Of a stretch of DNA of 5,197 nt, positions 1-5,197 are shown piece after piece. Location of the stretch: the NCBI GenBank assembly GCA_026991065.1, contig JALXCG010000542.1, positions 1-5,197 of the forward strand, read 5' to 3'. Under the pieces are notes generated by a model. It searched no databases. It worked only from the letters and a program-made list of their open reading frames with translations, and had not been told where the DNA came from. The translations under genes and the position numbers were made by a program. The stretch's first letter is position 1. Each line of letters begins with the position of its first letter. The stretch comes from JALXCG01 sp026991065 [NCBI: Gemmatimonadota bacterium] (lineage in GTDB: Bacteria; GCA-2686955).

Positions 1-754
1 CCAACACCGCCGTGCAGCCGTACAGAAGCCCATGCTCGAAAGCAAGCGTGCGCAGCCCCTTGATCACGCCGTGAGTGCGCACGAGAACCTCGCTCTCCGC
101 CAACTCGACCGCCTTCCCATCGCGAAACCCCTCGAGACGCAAGCGATAGCTACCAACCGGAAGCCGCGCCGGCAAACGCAGGACCGCCCGCAACCGCCGG
201 CCACCATGCGCAACCGGATGCAGGTGAATCCCTTCCGGATCGTAGCCAAAGAGACCATCCCGCTCCTTGAGCGCGACCAGGTCCCCAAAGAACTTCTGCG
301 TCGGGCCGCGCCCCGCCCCCAAGGCCCAGTAGCCGATGTCGCAACCGCGTCTAACCTCCTCGGAAGCCAACTCCTCCAGCGGCACGCTGGTGGACAAAAG
401 ATAAACGGTCGGAATCCCCTCGAAATCCAGGTCCCCGACATTCATCCACAACAGGCCCCAGACTTTCCCTTTGCGCTTCAGACCCAGGTCTTCCCGCGCC
501 CCCTCCAGCACCAACGCCAGTTTCTCCGGCGCTCCGGCCGCCAGGTCCGCCTCCACCTGTACCTCTGCCCCCCCATAGAAGAGACCGATATCAACCACGT
601 CCGGAGTCACCTGAAGCTCGGTCCCGGCGGCGCCGCCGCTCCTCTCCTCAACGGCTGCCGCCACACCGCTTCCACCAGAGTTAAGCACCGCCGCCGACAG
701 AGCCAACCTCAGCATCAGACGCCACCCGCGGATCGCTTTGTCCCACCGCATCAT
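1..754 (-). CDS. TIGR02186 / Alph_Pro_TM-family exported protein (3' end cut by window edge)
   Basis: The minus-strand reading from ATG 754 is open for 251 codons and leaves the window without a stop. The product matches my recollection of the TIGR02186 family (Pfam Alph_Pro_TM), which is often encoded beside TauE/SafE transporters and has no established function. Residues 1-35 have a basic start (RWDKAIRGWR) and a short hydrophobic run (LALSAAVL), suggesting a signal peptide or N-terminal anchor. Family-like stretches follow: an opening beta segment (ELQVTPDVVDIGLFYGGAEV, 46-65), RKGKVWGLLWMNVGD (94-108), FEGIPTVYLLST (111-122), LRLPARLPVGSYRLRLEGFRDG (192-213) and the beginning of the C-terminal helix, EHGLLYGCTAVL (240-251). 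The family usually ends shortly after that helix, so I infer that only about 10-20 residues are missing. The start overlaps the stop of the transporter gene as ATGA. A second ATG lies directly behind it (751) and another at codon 14. Family assignment is fairly sure; the role, perhaps a periplasm-facing partner of the transporter, is inference. Confidence 0.85.
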   Translation of the reverse strand, partial: MMRWDKAIRGWRLMLRLALSAAVLNSGGSGVAAAVEERSGGAAGTELQVTPDVVDIGLFYGGAEVQVEADLAAGAPEKLALVLEGAREDLGLKRKGKVWGLLWMNVGDLDFEGIPTVYLLSTSVPLEELASEEVRRGCDIGYWALGAGRGPTQKFFGDLVALKERDGLFGYDPEGIHLHPVAHGGRRLRAVLRLPARLPVGSYRLRLEGFRDGKAVELAESEVLVRTHGVIKGLRTLAFEHGLLYGCTAVL

Positions 755-1680
755 CCAGGCCCCCCGTGATAGGCAACCATCAGCGACGGCGTCAGCAGTA
801 GCCCGAGCAACATCTTGACCATGACCACCAGAACAATCACCGCCAAAAGAATTTTCAGTTGCTCAGCCTTCAGTTTGCGTCCCGCGCGTGCGCCGATTTG
901 CGCGCCGATTACCGAACCAAGCAGAAGCAGCAAGGCCAGAATGAAGTCCACAGTGTGATTCATCTGGGATTGCAGAATGGTCACGTTGATACAGGTGAAA
1001 AGAATCTGAAAAAGGCTGGTGCCAACCACCACATGCATCGGCATCCGCAGCAGGTAGACCATCACCGGCACCATGATGAAACCGCCGCCAACCCCCATGA
1101 TCGCCGCCAGCAGACCAACCACGACTCCCAGCCCGAAGGGGATCAGCGCCGACATCGTCACCCCGGAGCGCGGAAACTCCATCCTGGCCGGCAGCAGCGC
1201 CAGCAACCGTTGCCAGCCTGAAGGACGCTGTGCGCTGCTCACAGCCGGCACCCGCCGCGCCGTGCCCCGGAGTGTTGCCAGGCTTTCGAAAAACATATAG
1301 GTTCCGACACCTCCCAACATCAAAACATAAACCACCGTAATCACAAAATCCGCCTCCCCCATGGTGCGCAGAAGCTGCATCACCCGCACGCCGACACTGC
1401 CGCCCATCAGCCCCCCCAGGAGCATCAGCGTGCCGATCTTGAAATCCACGTTGCCGGCGCGAAAGTGTGCATAGGTTCCGGAAGCAGAAGCAGCAACAAT
1501 TTGGTTTGAGTCCGATGCCGCGGCCACCGTCGGAGGAATGCCGATCATGATCAAGAGTGGCGTCATCAAGAACCCGCCTCCGACCCCGAACAAGCCCGAC
1601 AGAAATCCGACCAGGACGCCCAGCCCGATCAGCAGAATGCTGCTGGCCGCGGTACCCGCCACCGGTAGATAGATCGGCAT
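751..1680 (-). CDS. TSUP-family (TauE/SafE, COG0730) anion transporter
   Basis: This 309-residue, highly hydrophobic protein is an inner-membrane transporter of the TauE/SafE (TSUP, formerly DUF81) family. Members move sulfite, sulfoacetate, sulfonates or other small anions, usually outward. The family's internal duplication is clear: the first repeat has FGVGGGFLMTPLLI (31-44) and the second has MGVGGGFIMVPVMVYL (195-210). Other conserved-looking parts are SDSNQIVAASASGTYAHFR (56-74) and VVVGTSLFQILF (217-228). The halves are joined by a basic loop (about 132-174, rich in Arg and Pro) that is probably cytoplasmic. The beginning (MPIYLPVAG) resembles TSUP proteins paired with TIGR02186 proteins. 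The start is supported by an AGGAG site 6 nt upstream. The gene begins 9 nt after the kinase stop and overlaps the next gene by 4 nt, so it is the middle gene of an operon. The exact substrate cannot be read from sequence; a sulfur oxyanion is the family-based guess. Confidence 0.93.
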   Translation of the reverse strand: MPIYLPVAGTAASSILLIGLGVLVGFLSGLFGVGGGFLMTPLLIMIGIPPTVAAASDSNQIVAASASGTYAHFRAGNVDFKIGTLMLLGGLMGGSVGVRVMQLLRTMGEADFVITVVYVLMLGGVGTYMFFESLATLRGTARRVPAVSSAQRPSGWQRLLALLPARMEFPRSGVTMSALIPFGLGVVVGLLAAIMGVGGGFIMVPVMVYLLRMPMHVVVGTSLFQILFTCINVTILQSQMNHTVDFILALLLLLGSVIGAQIGARAGRKLKAEQLKILLAVIVLVVMVKMLLGLLLTPSLMVAYHGGPG

Positions 1681-1686
1681 TCTCTT

Positions 1687-1691
1687 CTCCT
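1687..1691 (-). promoter_or_regulatory. Ribosome binding site of the TSUP transporter, sharing bases with the kinase stop
   Basis: Read on the minus strand, AGGAG lies 6 nt before ATG 1680. The TAG stop of the histidine kinase (1692-1690) overlaps its first two bases (TTAGGAG). A ribosome finishing the kinase therefore sits directly on the binding site of the next gene, which suggests translational coupling. It also fixes the transporter start. Confidence 0.8.
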
Positions 1692-3222
1692 AAGCGTCCG
1701 TCGCCACGGTCGCCTCCGCACTCGGCGGCAAGTACAACGAAAACGTCGTCCCCTCGCCCATCCGGCTACTGACTTCCAGGCGACCGCCATGCTTGACTAC
1801 AATTCCGTAACTTACAGCCAATCCCAATCCGGTTCCGACTCCGACCTCCTTGGTCGTAAAGAACGGATCGAATATTGAATCAAGATCCTCTTTTCGAATG
1901 CCGACTCCCGTGTCCCGAATGTCTACAGACACCCATCCGTCGCCCGTCCGGCGACCGACAATGGTTACCGTTCCACCATCGGGCATCGCCTGGATCGCGT
2001 TCAGAAACAGGTTGAGAAACACCTGTTGCAACGCGCGCGGATTGGCACGAATCGTCGGCAGATCAGGGGCAATATCGGGATCGAATTTCACATTTCCATG
2101 ACGCGCTTCATGCGCCAGCAGGCGGGTGCAGCCGACGATCAGTTCTTCCAGCACAACCGGCACCATCACCGGCTCCTCGACCCGCGTGAAATCCAGAAGA
2201 TCGCGCACCGTCGAACTGGCGCGCTCGATCTGCGCCTGAATATCCCGCACCAATTGGAGCCGCTCCTCCTGGCTGTAGTCCCCCTCATCCTCAAGCAGCG
2301 CCTCCGCCGTCAAGCCGATGTTGTTGAGCGGATTGTTGAGTTCATGGGCAATTCCGGCCGTCAACGTTCCCACCGCCGCCATGCGGCTGGTACGAGCCAA
2401 TTTCTCTTCGTGGCTCTTGATCTCCCCCAGCATCCGATTAATCGCCGCCACCAGATCGGAAAACTCATCCTGGTATTTGCGCACCGGCTGAATCGGCGAG
2501 TAGTCGCCTTCGGCGATGCGCTTGGCGTAGGCAACAAAACGCTCCAACTGTTTCAGTGTCTGCTGCGAAAGGTGATTGGCGAGGAACGCAATCACCAGCA
2601 GCACCACAACGATGCCCGCTGTAGCCGCAATCTTCGAAGCGCGCATCATCGTGTGCAGGCGCAAACGCTCGCGATCACGGAGCAGCCGCCCATCCTCGAT
2701 CGCCCTGGCCCCGCTCTTGCGCAGGCGCGACTCAATCATCGCCCGCGCGCCGGGGGAACCGCTTTCAGCGCTGGCGTCGAGCCCGGCCAACTGCTCCAGG
2801 AGCCGATCATACTCGCCCAGATTCGCCTCAATCGCGGCAAATGAGCGCGCCCCGGCCGAACTACTCACATGCTCCCGCGCAGCCCGCAACAAACCGTGAG
2901 CGCGGCCCACATGAGCGAAAGCATCGTCGAGATTCGTCTGATAGAGCAGATAGTCCTTCTCGTATCGTCGCGCCTGGTCCAACTCGAAAAGATAGAGACT
3001 AACCTCTTCCAGGAGTTGTTGTGACCTGCCGATCTCCTCCACCGACACGATCCACGCCAACGCGACCACCACCGTAAGAACAAAACAGATCCCCATACTC
3101 ACGCCGATGCGCAAACGAATACTGATACGGGGACGGGCGGCGGGAGAAGCGGTGGGATCGGCCGACCCCGGATGAACAGCAGCGTTCCCGGGGCCCGCGA
3201 CGAAACGCTGGCTTCCTTGCAT
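1690..3222 (-). CDS. Membrane-bound HAMP sensor histidine kinase
   Basis: This 510-residue two-component sensor kinase senses outside the inner membrane and autophosphorylates on histidine. After a short Pro/Ala-rich cytoplasmic lead come TM1 (about 41-61), an all-helical periplasmic domain (62-197), TM2 (about 198-216) and a HAMP linker (about 217-270). The dimerisation domain has the phospho-acceptor H293 in IAHELNNPLNNI. The ATPase domain shows the N box (NLFLNAIQAM, 404-413), G1 (DTGVGI, 437-442), F box (IFDPFFTTK, 450-458) and G2 (GTGLGL, 463-468), all apparently intact. This is an NtrB-like subgroup often paired with sigma-54-type regulators. The periplasmic ARRYEKDYLLYQ (84-95) resembles the helical-bundle sensors of the HBM/4HB kind. 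I chose ATG 3222 because CGGAG lies 7 nt upstream. The frame stays open to 3516, but the added 98 residues are Cys-rich, lack domain character and cross the likely promoter. No response regulator is visible; it may lie left of the window. Confidence 0.95.
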   Translation of the reverse strand: MQGSQRFVAGPGNAAVHPGSADPTASPAARPRISIRLRIGVSMGICFVLTVVVALAWIVSVEEIGRSQQLLEEVSLYLFELDQARRYEKDYLLYQTNLDDAFAHVGRAHGLLRAAREHVSSSAGARSFAAIEANLGEYDRLLEQLAGLDASAESGSPGARAMIESRLRKSGARAIEDGRLLRDRERLRLHTMMRASKIAATAGIVVVLLVIAFLANHLSQQTLKQLERFVAYAKRIAEGDYSPIQPVRKYQDEFSDLVAAINRMLGEIKSHEEKLARTSRMAAVGTLTAGIAHELNNPLNNIGLTAEALLEDEGDYSQEERLQLVRDIQAQIERASSTVRDLLDFTRVEEPVMVPVVLEELIVGCTRLLAHEARHGNVKFDPDIAPDLPTIRANPRALQQVFLNLFLNAIQAMPDGGTVTIVGRRTGDGWVSVDIRDTGVGIRKEDLDSIFDPFFTTKEVGVGTGLGLAVSYGIVVKHGGRLEVSSRMGEGTTFSLYLPPSAEATVATDA

Positions 3223-3229
3223 TGGGAGA

Positions 3230-3234
3230 CTCCG
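3230..3234 (-). promoter_or_regulatory. Ribosome binding site deciding the kinase start
   Basis: On the minus strand CGGAG stands 7 nt before ATG 3222. The frame is open for another 98 codons upstream, so this site is the main argument for the shorter kinase, together with the position of TM1 about 40 residues after this ATG. Confidence 0.65.
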
Positions 3235-3287
3235 GCAAAACTTGGCTCGGAACAACTTCCATACTAGCGCAGACTTCGGCGCCGCAG

Positions 3288-3310
3288 CACATTTCCCGTC
3301 ACATTTCCCG
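3288..3310. repeat. Tandem direct repeat, 12-bp period, upstream of the kinase operon
   Basis: CACATTTCCCG occurs twice without mismatch, at 3288-3298 and 3300-3310, with a single base between the copies. On the kinase strand this reads CGGGAAATGTG twice. The second copy runs into a short dyad, TTTCC-C-GGAAA (3304-3314). A related dyad, GGAA-CAAC-TTCC, lies at 3249-3260. The copies fall 66-88 nt before the kinase ATG, next to the AT-rich promoter-like stretch. Direct repeats with roughly one helical turn of spacing are typical of response regulator or other dimer-binding sites; that role is inferred. Confidence 0.55.
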
Positions 3311-3318
3311 GAAAAATA

Positions 3319-3346
3319 TGTATATGGTTCCGATGAACAGATTCGA
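3319..3346 (-). promoter_or_regulatory. Possible sigma-70-type promoter of the kinase-transporter operon
   Basis: On the minus strand the AT-rich stretch CATATACATATTTTT includes TATACA (3324-3319) as a -10 candidate, with TCGAAT (3346-3341) 16 nt upstream as a weak -35. Transcription would begin near 3310, inside the direct repeat, giving a leader of about 85-90 nt. A competing -10 is TAGTAT (3266-3261), which would place the repeat just upstream of its -35 region, in an activator position. Neither has a good -35, so this is only a candidate. Confidence 0.3.
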
Positions 3347-3462
3347 TCACCCGACGCGACGTGATTAGCGAACTGTTGTCTTTGTGCACCCAGACCGTTG
3401 CATCTCAAGAAAATGCGGCCCGCAACGGAGCACCACTCCGCTTCGGACAGCCGGGATCTCGC

Positions 3463-3506
3463 CGAAGAGGCGGGCGGACCCGGCATCCGGCATTGGCTCC
3501 TCTTCG
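3463..3506. repeat. Inverted repeat with 8-bp perfect arms
   Basis: CGAAGAGG (3463-3470) is matched by CCTCTTCG (3499-3506) across a 28-nt GC-rich loop that itself contains CCGG-CAT-CCGG (3480-3490). It lies about 75-120 nt downstream of the DUF1232 stop. No T-run follows on either strand, so it is not a standard intrinsic terminator. It may be a 3' stabilising stem or chance in GC-rich DNA. Confidence 0.35.
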
Positions 3507-3579
3507 CCTCTCCCAACAGCCTCCGGGGGCACAGATCAGCGCCGCCGGCGGAAACTACCAGTCACCGGGGGCATCGCTC

Positions 3580-4026
3580 TCAACGCCGACGCAATCGCTC
3601 CAGGAGTCTCCGCCAGCGTCCGGAACCCACCATCTGGTCGGCCACCGCGAGAATCCTCTGAATCACCTCCAGCAGATCCCCCTCACCGGCCCAGTGCTCC
3701 CGCACCAACTCCGGATCGGTGTGATTGACCACCCGGTGGAGCACAAAAGCCGCCACCGCAATGTCGTCCACCAAACCCACCGGGCCGAGCAGAAGCTCCG
3801 GAAGCAGATCGACCGGTGAAAGGAAGTAGGCCACCGCACCGGCCAACTGCGCCTTCTGTCCGGGCGGCACGCGCGGATCCCGGGCCAGCTTGTAAAGCAG
3901 GTGGAAGAGGTCCGGCGCCAGCAATATGAGTTCGGTCCACTGATGCCGGCGCCCGGCTTGAGAAGTGCTCCACTCCTGTACTCGGCGGCGCAGTTGCCGG
4001 TAGAAATCCTCTTCTCGATCGCTCAT
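3580..4026 (-). CDS. DUF1232 / YkvA-family small protein
   Basis: This is a 148-residue protein with the DUF1232 (YkvA) core at about residues 53-98: VPPGQKAQLAGAVAYFLSP, then VDLLPELLLGPVGLVDDIAV. The typical markers are visible: the helix with Y67, the SPVDLLPE turn (70-77), and the G-x-x-DD signature (G84, D87, D88). The family is widespread and of unknown biochemical role; the hydrophobic core suggests membrane association. The N-terminus (MSDREEDFYRQLRRRVQEW) and the C-terminus (RWRRLLERLRRR) are strongly basic and helical. I chose ATG 4026 because GAGAGAGG ends 6 nt upstream. ATG 4032 in the same frame would have no spacing from that site, and the longer reading to 4164 adds an Arg-rich tail with no domain character. 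It is divergent from the EamA transporter gene and separated from the kinase gene by 357 bp, so probably a separate transcription unit. Confidence 0.88.
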   Translation of the reverse strand: MSDREEDFYRQLRRRVQEWSTSQAGRRHQWTELILLAPDLFHLLYKLARDPRVPPGQKAQLAGAVAYFLSPVDLLPELLLGPVGLVDDIAVAAFVLHRVVNHTDPELVREHWAGEGDLLEVIQRILAVADQMVGSGRWRRLLERLRRR

Positions 4027-4032
4027 CGCCAT

Positions 4033-4040
4033 CCTCTCTC
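4033..4040 (-). promoter_or_regulatory. Ribosome binding site deciding the DUF1232 start
   Basis: On the minus strand GAGAGAGG is followed by ATGGCGATG. The purine run abuts the first ATG (4032) but is 6 nt from the second (4026), which favours the second as the real start. The two choices differ by only two residues. Confidence 0.6.
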
Positions 4041-4072
4041 GTGCGGTGCGGGTCGGGTTTCTCTGGTCAGGG

Positions 4073-4097
4073 CGGCGGCAAGTCAGAATAGCCGCCG
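4073..4097. repeat. Inverted repeat, 7-bp arms, in the divergent region
   Basis: CGGCGGC (4073-4079) pairs perfectly with GCCGCCG (4091-4097) around the 11-nt AT-leaning centre AAGTCAGAATA. It could be an operator or a leader hairpin, but GC-only arms of this size arise easily by chance in such DNA. Confidence 0.35.
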
Positions 4098-4146
4098 GCG
4101 AGCGTGGCCTGGCCCGAATTTTTCTAGGGGAAGCCCGTCCCTTGCG

Positions 4147-4166
4147 GCATGATCGCCGGATCATGC
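4147..4166. repeat. Perfect 8-bp inverted repeat over the EamA start codon
   Basis: GCATGATC (4147-4154) and GATCATGC (4159-4166) are exact reverse complements around the 4-nt centre GCCG. The proposed start codon ATG (4163-4165) lies within the right arm. In RNA this would be an 8-bp stem with a tetraloop that hides the start codon and the only nearby Shine-Dalgarno-like bases (CCGGA). In DNA it is a symmetric operator-like site. Confidence 0.6.
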
Positions 4167-5110
4167 GCCTTCAGTCGACACCACTTCGCGCCACCCTCAG
4201 TCTGCTCTTCATAACCATCATATGGGGTTGGACCTTCAGTTGGATGAAGACCGCCCTGAACACCGCCGACCTGCTCCTGGGCCCCGCCGGCGAGATGACC
4301 GCCCAGGCACTCTTCCTCACCGCGCGCTTCGCCCTGGCCGCACTCGTTCTGCCCCTGCTGGTGCCCACCGGCACCTTCTCGAACCTGGCGGCCGGCGCTC
4401 TGTGGCGCGACGGCATCTGGCTCTCGCTCCTGCTCCTTGCCGGATTCTTTCTGCAACTCTTCGGCCTCGCCGGGGTTACACCGCCGGTCTCCGCCTTTCT
4501 TACCAGCCTCTACGTGGTCTTCACGGCCCTGCTCGCCCCACTCATCGAAAAACTGCTCGGTCCCAGCGGCGTCCGCCACCGGCTCACCCGCGGAGTCAGC
4601 CTCGGCATTCTGCTTGCCACTTTCGGCGCCACCTACATCGGCGGGCCGCCACAGATCAGCCTCGGCATCCATGAGCTTCTCACCATCCTCAGTGCCATCG
4701 CCTTCGCCCTGCACATCCTCTTCACCGACCGGATCACCCGCCGGCAACCGCCGCTGGTGATCACCGAGATCACCTTCATCGGCGCTACCGCCGGCTCCCT
4801 CGGGGTACTCGTCATCGCTCTGGCGCAGCCGCAGGCTCCCACGCCCCATGCCCTGCTCCCGCTCCTCCGGCACCCGGATTTCTGGCAGCCCCTGGCCTAC
4901 ACCTCCGTTCTCGGCAGTCTTCTCGCCATCACGCTGATGAACCTCTTTCAGCGCGAAATGCCCCCGGCGCGCGCCGCGGTCCTCTACGCGCTCGAGCCGG
5001 TATGGGCAGCGCTGATCGCCCTCGCCACAGGTCTCGCCAGCGCCGACATCTGGCTCCTGGTGGGCGGAACGGCCCTGCTGGCCGGCAACCTGCTGGCTGA
5101 ATTCTGGTAG
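4163..5110 (+). CDS. EamA/DMT-superfamily transporter (RhaT/YdcZ-like drug/metabolite exporter)
   Basis: This 315-residue inner-membrane protein has about ten helices and two EamA repeats, the normal size for the drug/metabolite transporter family, which exports amino acids, metabolites or drugs. The first helix carries the familiar FITIIWGWTFSWMK (16-29). The first repeat closes with PVSAFLTSLYVVFTALLAPLIEKLLG (108-133 region, key P108, S113-L114, P126, E129). The second repeat closes with PARAAVLYALEPVWAAL (268-284), where E278-P279 is the classic signature. The substrate cannot be predicted. ATG 4163 fits the usual short N-terminus before helix 1, but its Shine-Dalgarno is poor. TTG 4142, with AGGGGA 9 nt upstream, would add seven residues. 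The frame is open to ATG 4046, but that extension is Arg-rich and overlaps the likely promoters. It is transcribed divergently from the DUF1232 gene. Confidence 0.92.
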   Translation: MRLQSTPLRATLSLLFITIIWGWTFSWMKTALNTADLLLGPAGEMTAQALFLTARFALAALVLPLLVPTGTFSNLAAGALWRDGIWLSLLLLAGFFLQLFGLAGVTPPVSAFLTSLYVVFTALLAPLIEKLLGPSGVRHRLTRGVSLGILLATFGATYIGGPPQISLGIHELLTILSAIAFALHILFTDRITRRQPPLVITEITFIGATAGSLGVLVIALAQPQAPTPHALLPLLRHPDFWQPLAYTSVLGSLLAITLMNLFQREMPPARAAVLYALEPVWAALIALATGLASADIWLLVGGTALLAGNLLAEFW

Positions 5111-5159
5111 GAGGACGCGACCGGAGGCCCCATCAGCCCCCACCCCATTCGGACGCTAC
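5111..5159. other. Short 3' flank of the EamA gene
   Basis: These 49 nt follow the TAG stop. The purine run AGGAGG overlapping the stop looks like a Shine-Dalgarno but no start codon follows within range. I see no clear hairpin with a T-run, so no terminator is called. Confidence 0.4.
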
Positions 5160-5197
5160 CTACTTGCAGCGCCCCTCTTCGAGCGAACTCAGGTCAT
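5160..5197 (-). CDS. Possible C-terminal tail of a convergent gene (5' part outside window)
   Basis: On the minus strand one frame enters from the right edge and reads DLSSLEEGRCK before a TAG at 5162-5160. The other two minus-strand frames hit a stop within the first few bases. The sequence is plausible as the end of a protein and the position is normal for a convergent neighbour, but 11 codons are far too few to identify a family or prove coding. Confidence 0.3.
   Translation of the reverse strand, partial: DLSSLEEGRCK

Larger units (their letters stand above)
3223..3579. other. 357-bp intergenic region without a convincing gene
   Basis: The region lies between the DUF1232 gene and the kinase gene, both on the minus strand. 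Open frames crossing it on either strand give Arg/Pro/Ser- or Cys-rich products without recognisable domains, which looks like GC-driven noise. The part near the kinase (about 3300-3350) is distinctly AT-rich and promoter-like. The part near 3400-3580 is GC-rich with small dyads: CGGAG/CTTCG-side arms CGGAG 3426-3430 with CTCCG 3436-3440, and TGCG 3414-3417 with CGCA 3421-3424, the latter followed on the minus strand by ATTTTCTT. Together these could be a weak terminator for the DUF1232 transcript, but neither stem is long. Two copies of CCGGCAT stand in tandem at 3480-3493. I see no tRNA or known riboswitch here. Confidence 0.6.
4027..4162. promoter_or_regulatory. Divergent intergenic region of the DUF1232 and EamA genes
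   Basis: This 136-bp gap must hold the promoters for both divergent genes unless they are read from further away. I see no strong -10/-35 pair. Elements that stand out are an AT-rich run (GAATTTTTCTAG, about 4116-4127), an AGGGGA purine site (4127-4132), and two inverted repeats listed separately. AGGGGA lies 9 nt before an in-frame TTG at 4142, a possible alternative start of the transporter. Confidence 0.45.

Noticed and set aside
64-441. 125-codon minus-strand open frame rich in Arg, Cys and Ser
   Set aside because: It is an out-of-frame reading of the TIGR02186 gene on the same strand; only the other frame gives a family-like product.
32-769. 245-codon plus-strand open frame
   Set aside because: It is antisense to the TIGR02186 gene, whose minus-strand translation has clear family character; the plus-strand product is Gln/Pro/Arg/His-rich with no domain and is explained by the base composition of the opposite strand.
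2026-2844. 272-codon plus-strand open frame inside the kinase gene
   Set aside because: It is Arg/Gln/His-rich and antisense to the HAMP and HisKA coding region, which contains intact kinase motifs.
3414-3440. Rho-independent terminator for the DUF1232 gene
   Set aside because: Stems are only 4-5 bp and the T-run (ATTTT) is interrupted, so it was mentioned in the intergenic entry but not called as a terminator.
3223-3516. N-terminal extension of the histidine kinase to ATG 3516
   Set aside because: The added residues are Cys-rich and without domain character, cross the AT-rich promoter-like stretch and the direct repeat, and ATG 3222 has its own ribosome site.
4046-4162. N-terminal extension of the EamA transporter to ATG 4046
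   Set aside because: It adds an Arg-rich stretch unlike any DMT protein N-terminus, overlaps the divergent promoter region and has no good ribosome site.
4124-5143. 339-codon minus-strand open frame opposite the EamA gene
   Set aside because: The product is an extreme Gly/Glu/Gln/Asp-rich mixture without domains, the usual antisense shadow of a hydrophobic, GC-rich membrane protein gene. The plus-strand EamA reading has strong family motifs.

Overview
The window is GC-rich, compactly coded bacterial DNA. The protein families resemble those of a Gram-negative bacterium, and my best guess is a deltaproteobacterium (Desulfuromonadota or a relative). That guess rests on the pairing of a TauE/SafE-type transporter with a TIGR02186-family envelope protein and on the style of the HAMP histidine kinase. 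It is an inference from remembered family features, not a search result.

Positions 1-3222 hold a minus-strand operon read from right to left. A two-transmembrane HAMP sensor histidine kinase (1690-3222) is followed after 9 nt by a TSUP (TauE/SafE) transporter (751-1680). The transporter overlaps by ATGA with a TIGR02186/Alph_Pro_TM-type exported protein (1-754), which runs off the left edge with probably only its last few residues missing. The spacing implies co-transcription and probably coupled translation. The likely theme is sensing of an envelope or anion signal tied to export of an anion, perhaps a sulfur oxyanion or organosulfonate. The substrate and the cognate response regulator cannot be read from this window.

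Positions 3223-3579 are a 357-bp gap with no convincing gene. It carries an AT-rich promoter-like stretch, a precise 12-bp-period direct repeat close to the kinase promoter, and some GC-rich dyads.

Positions 3580-5110 hold a divergent pair. A small DUF1232/YkvA-family protein (3580-4026, minus) faces an EamA/DMT-family ten-helix transporter (4163-5110, plus) across a 136-bp intergenic region. The proposed start codon of the transporter lies inside a perfect 8-bp-arm inverted repeat (4147-4166), which could be an operator or a translation-limiting hairpin.

Positions 5111-5197 are the 3' flank of the transporter. The last 38 nt may hold the C-terminal tail of a convergent minus-strand gene. 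I see no tRNA, rRNA, CRISPR array, insertion sequence or phage gene. The most notable points are the kinase-exporter-envelope protein module, the start-codon hairpin and the tandem operator-like repeat.
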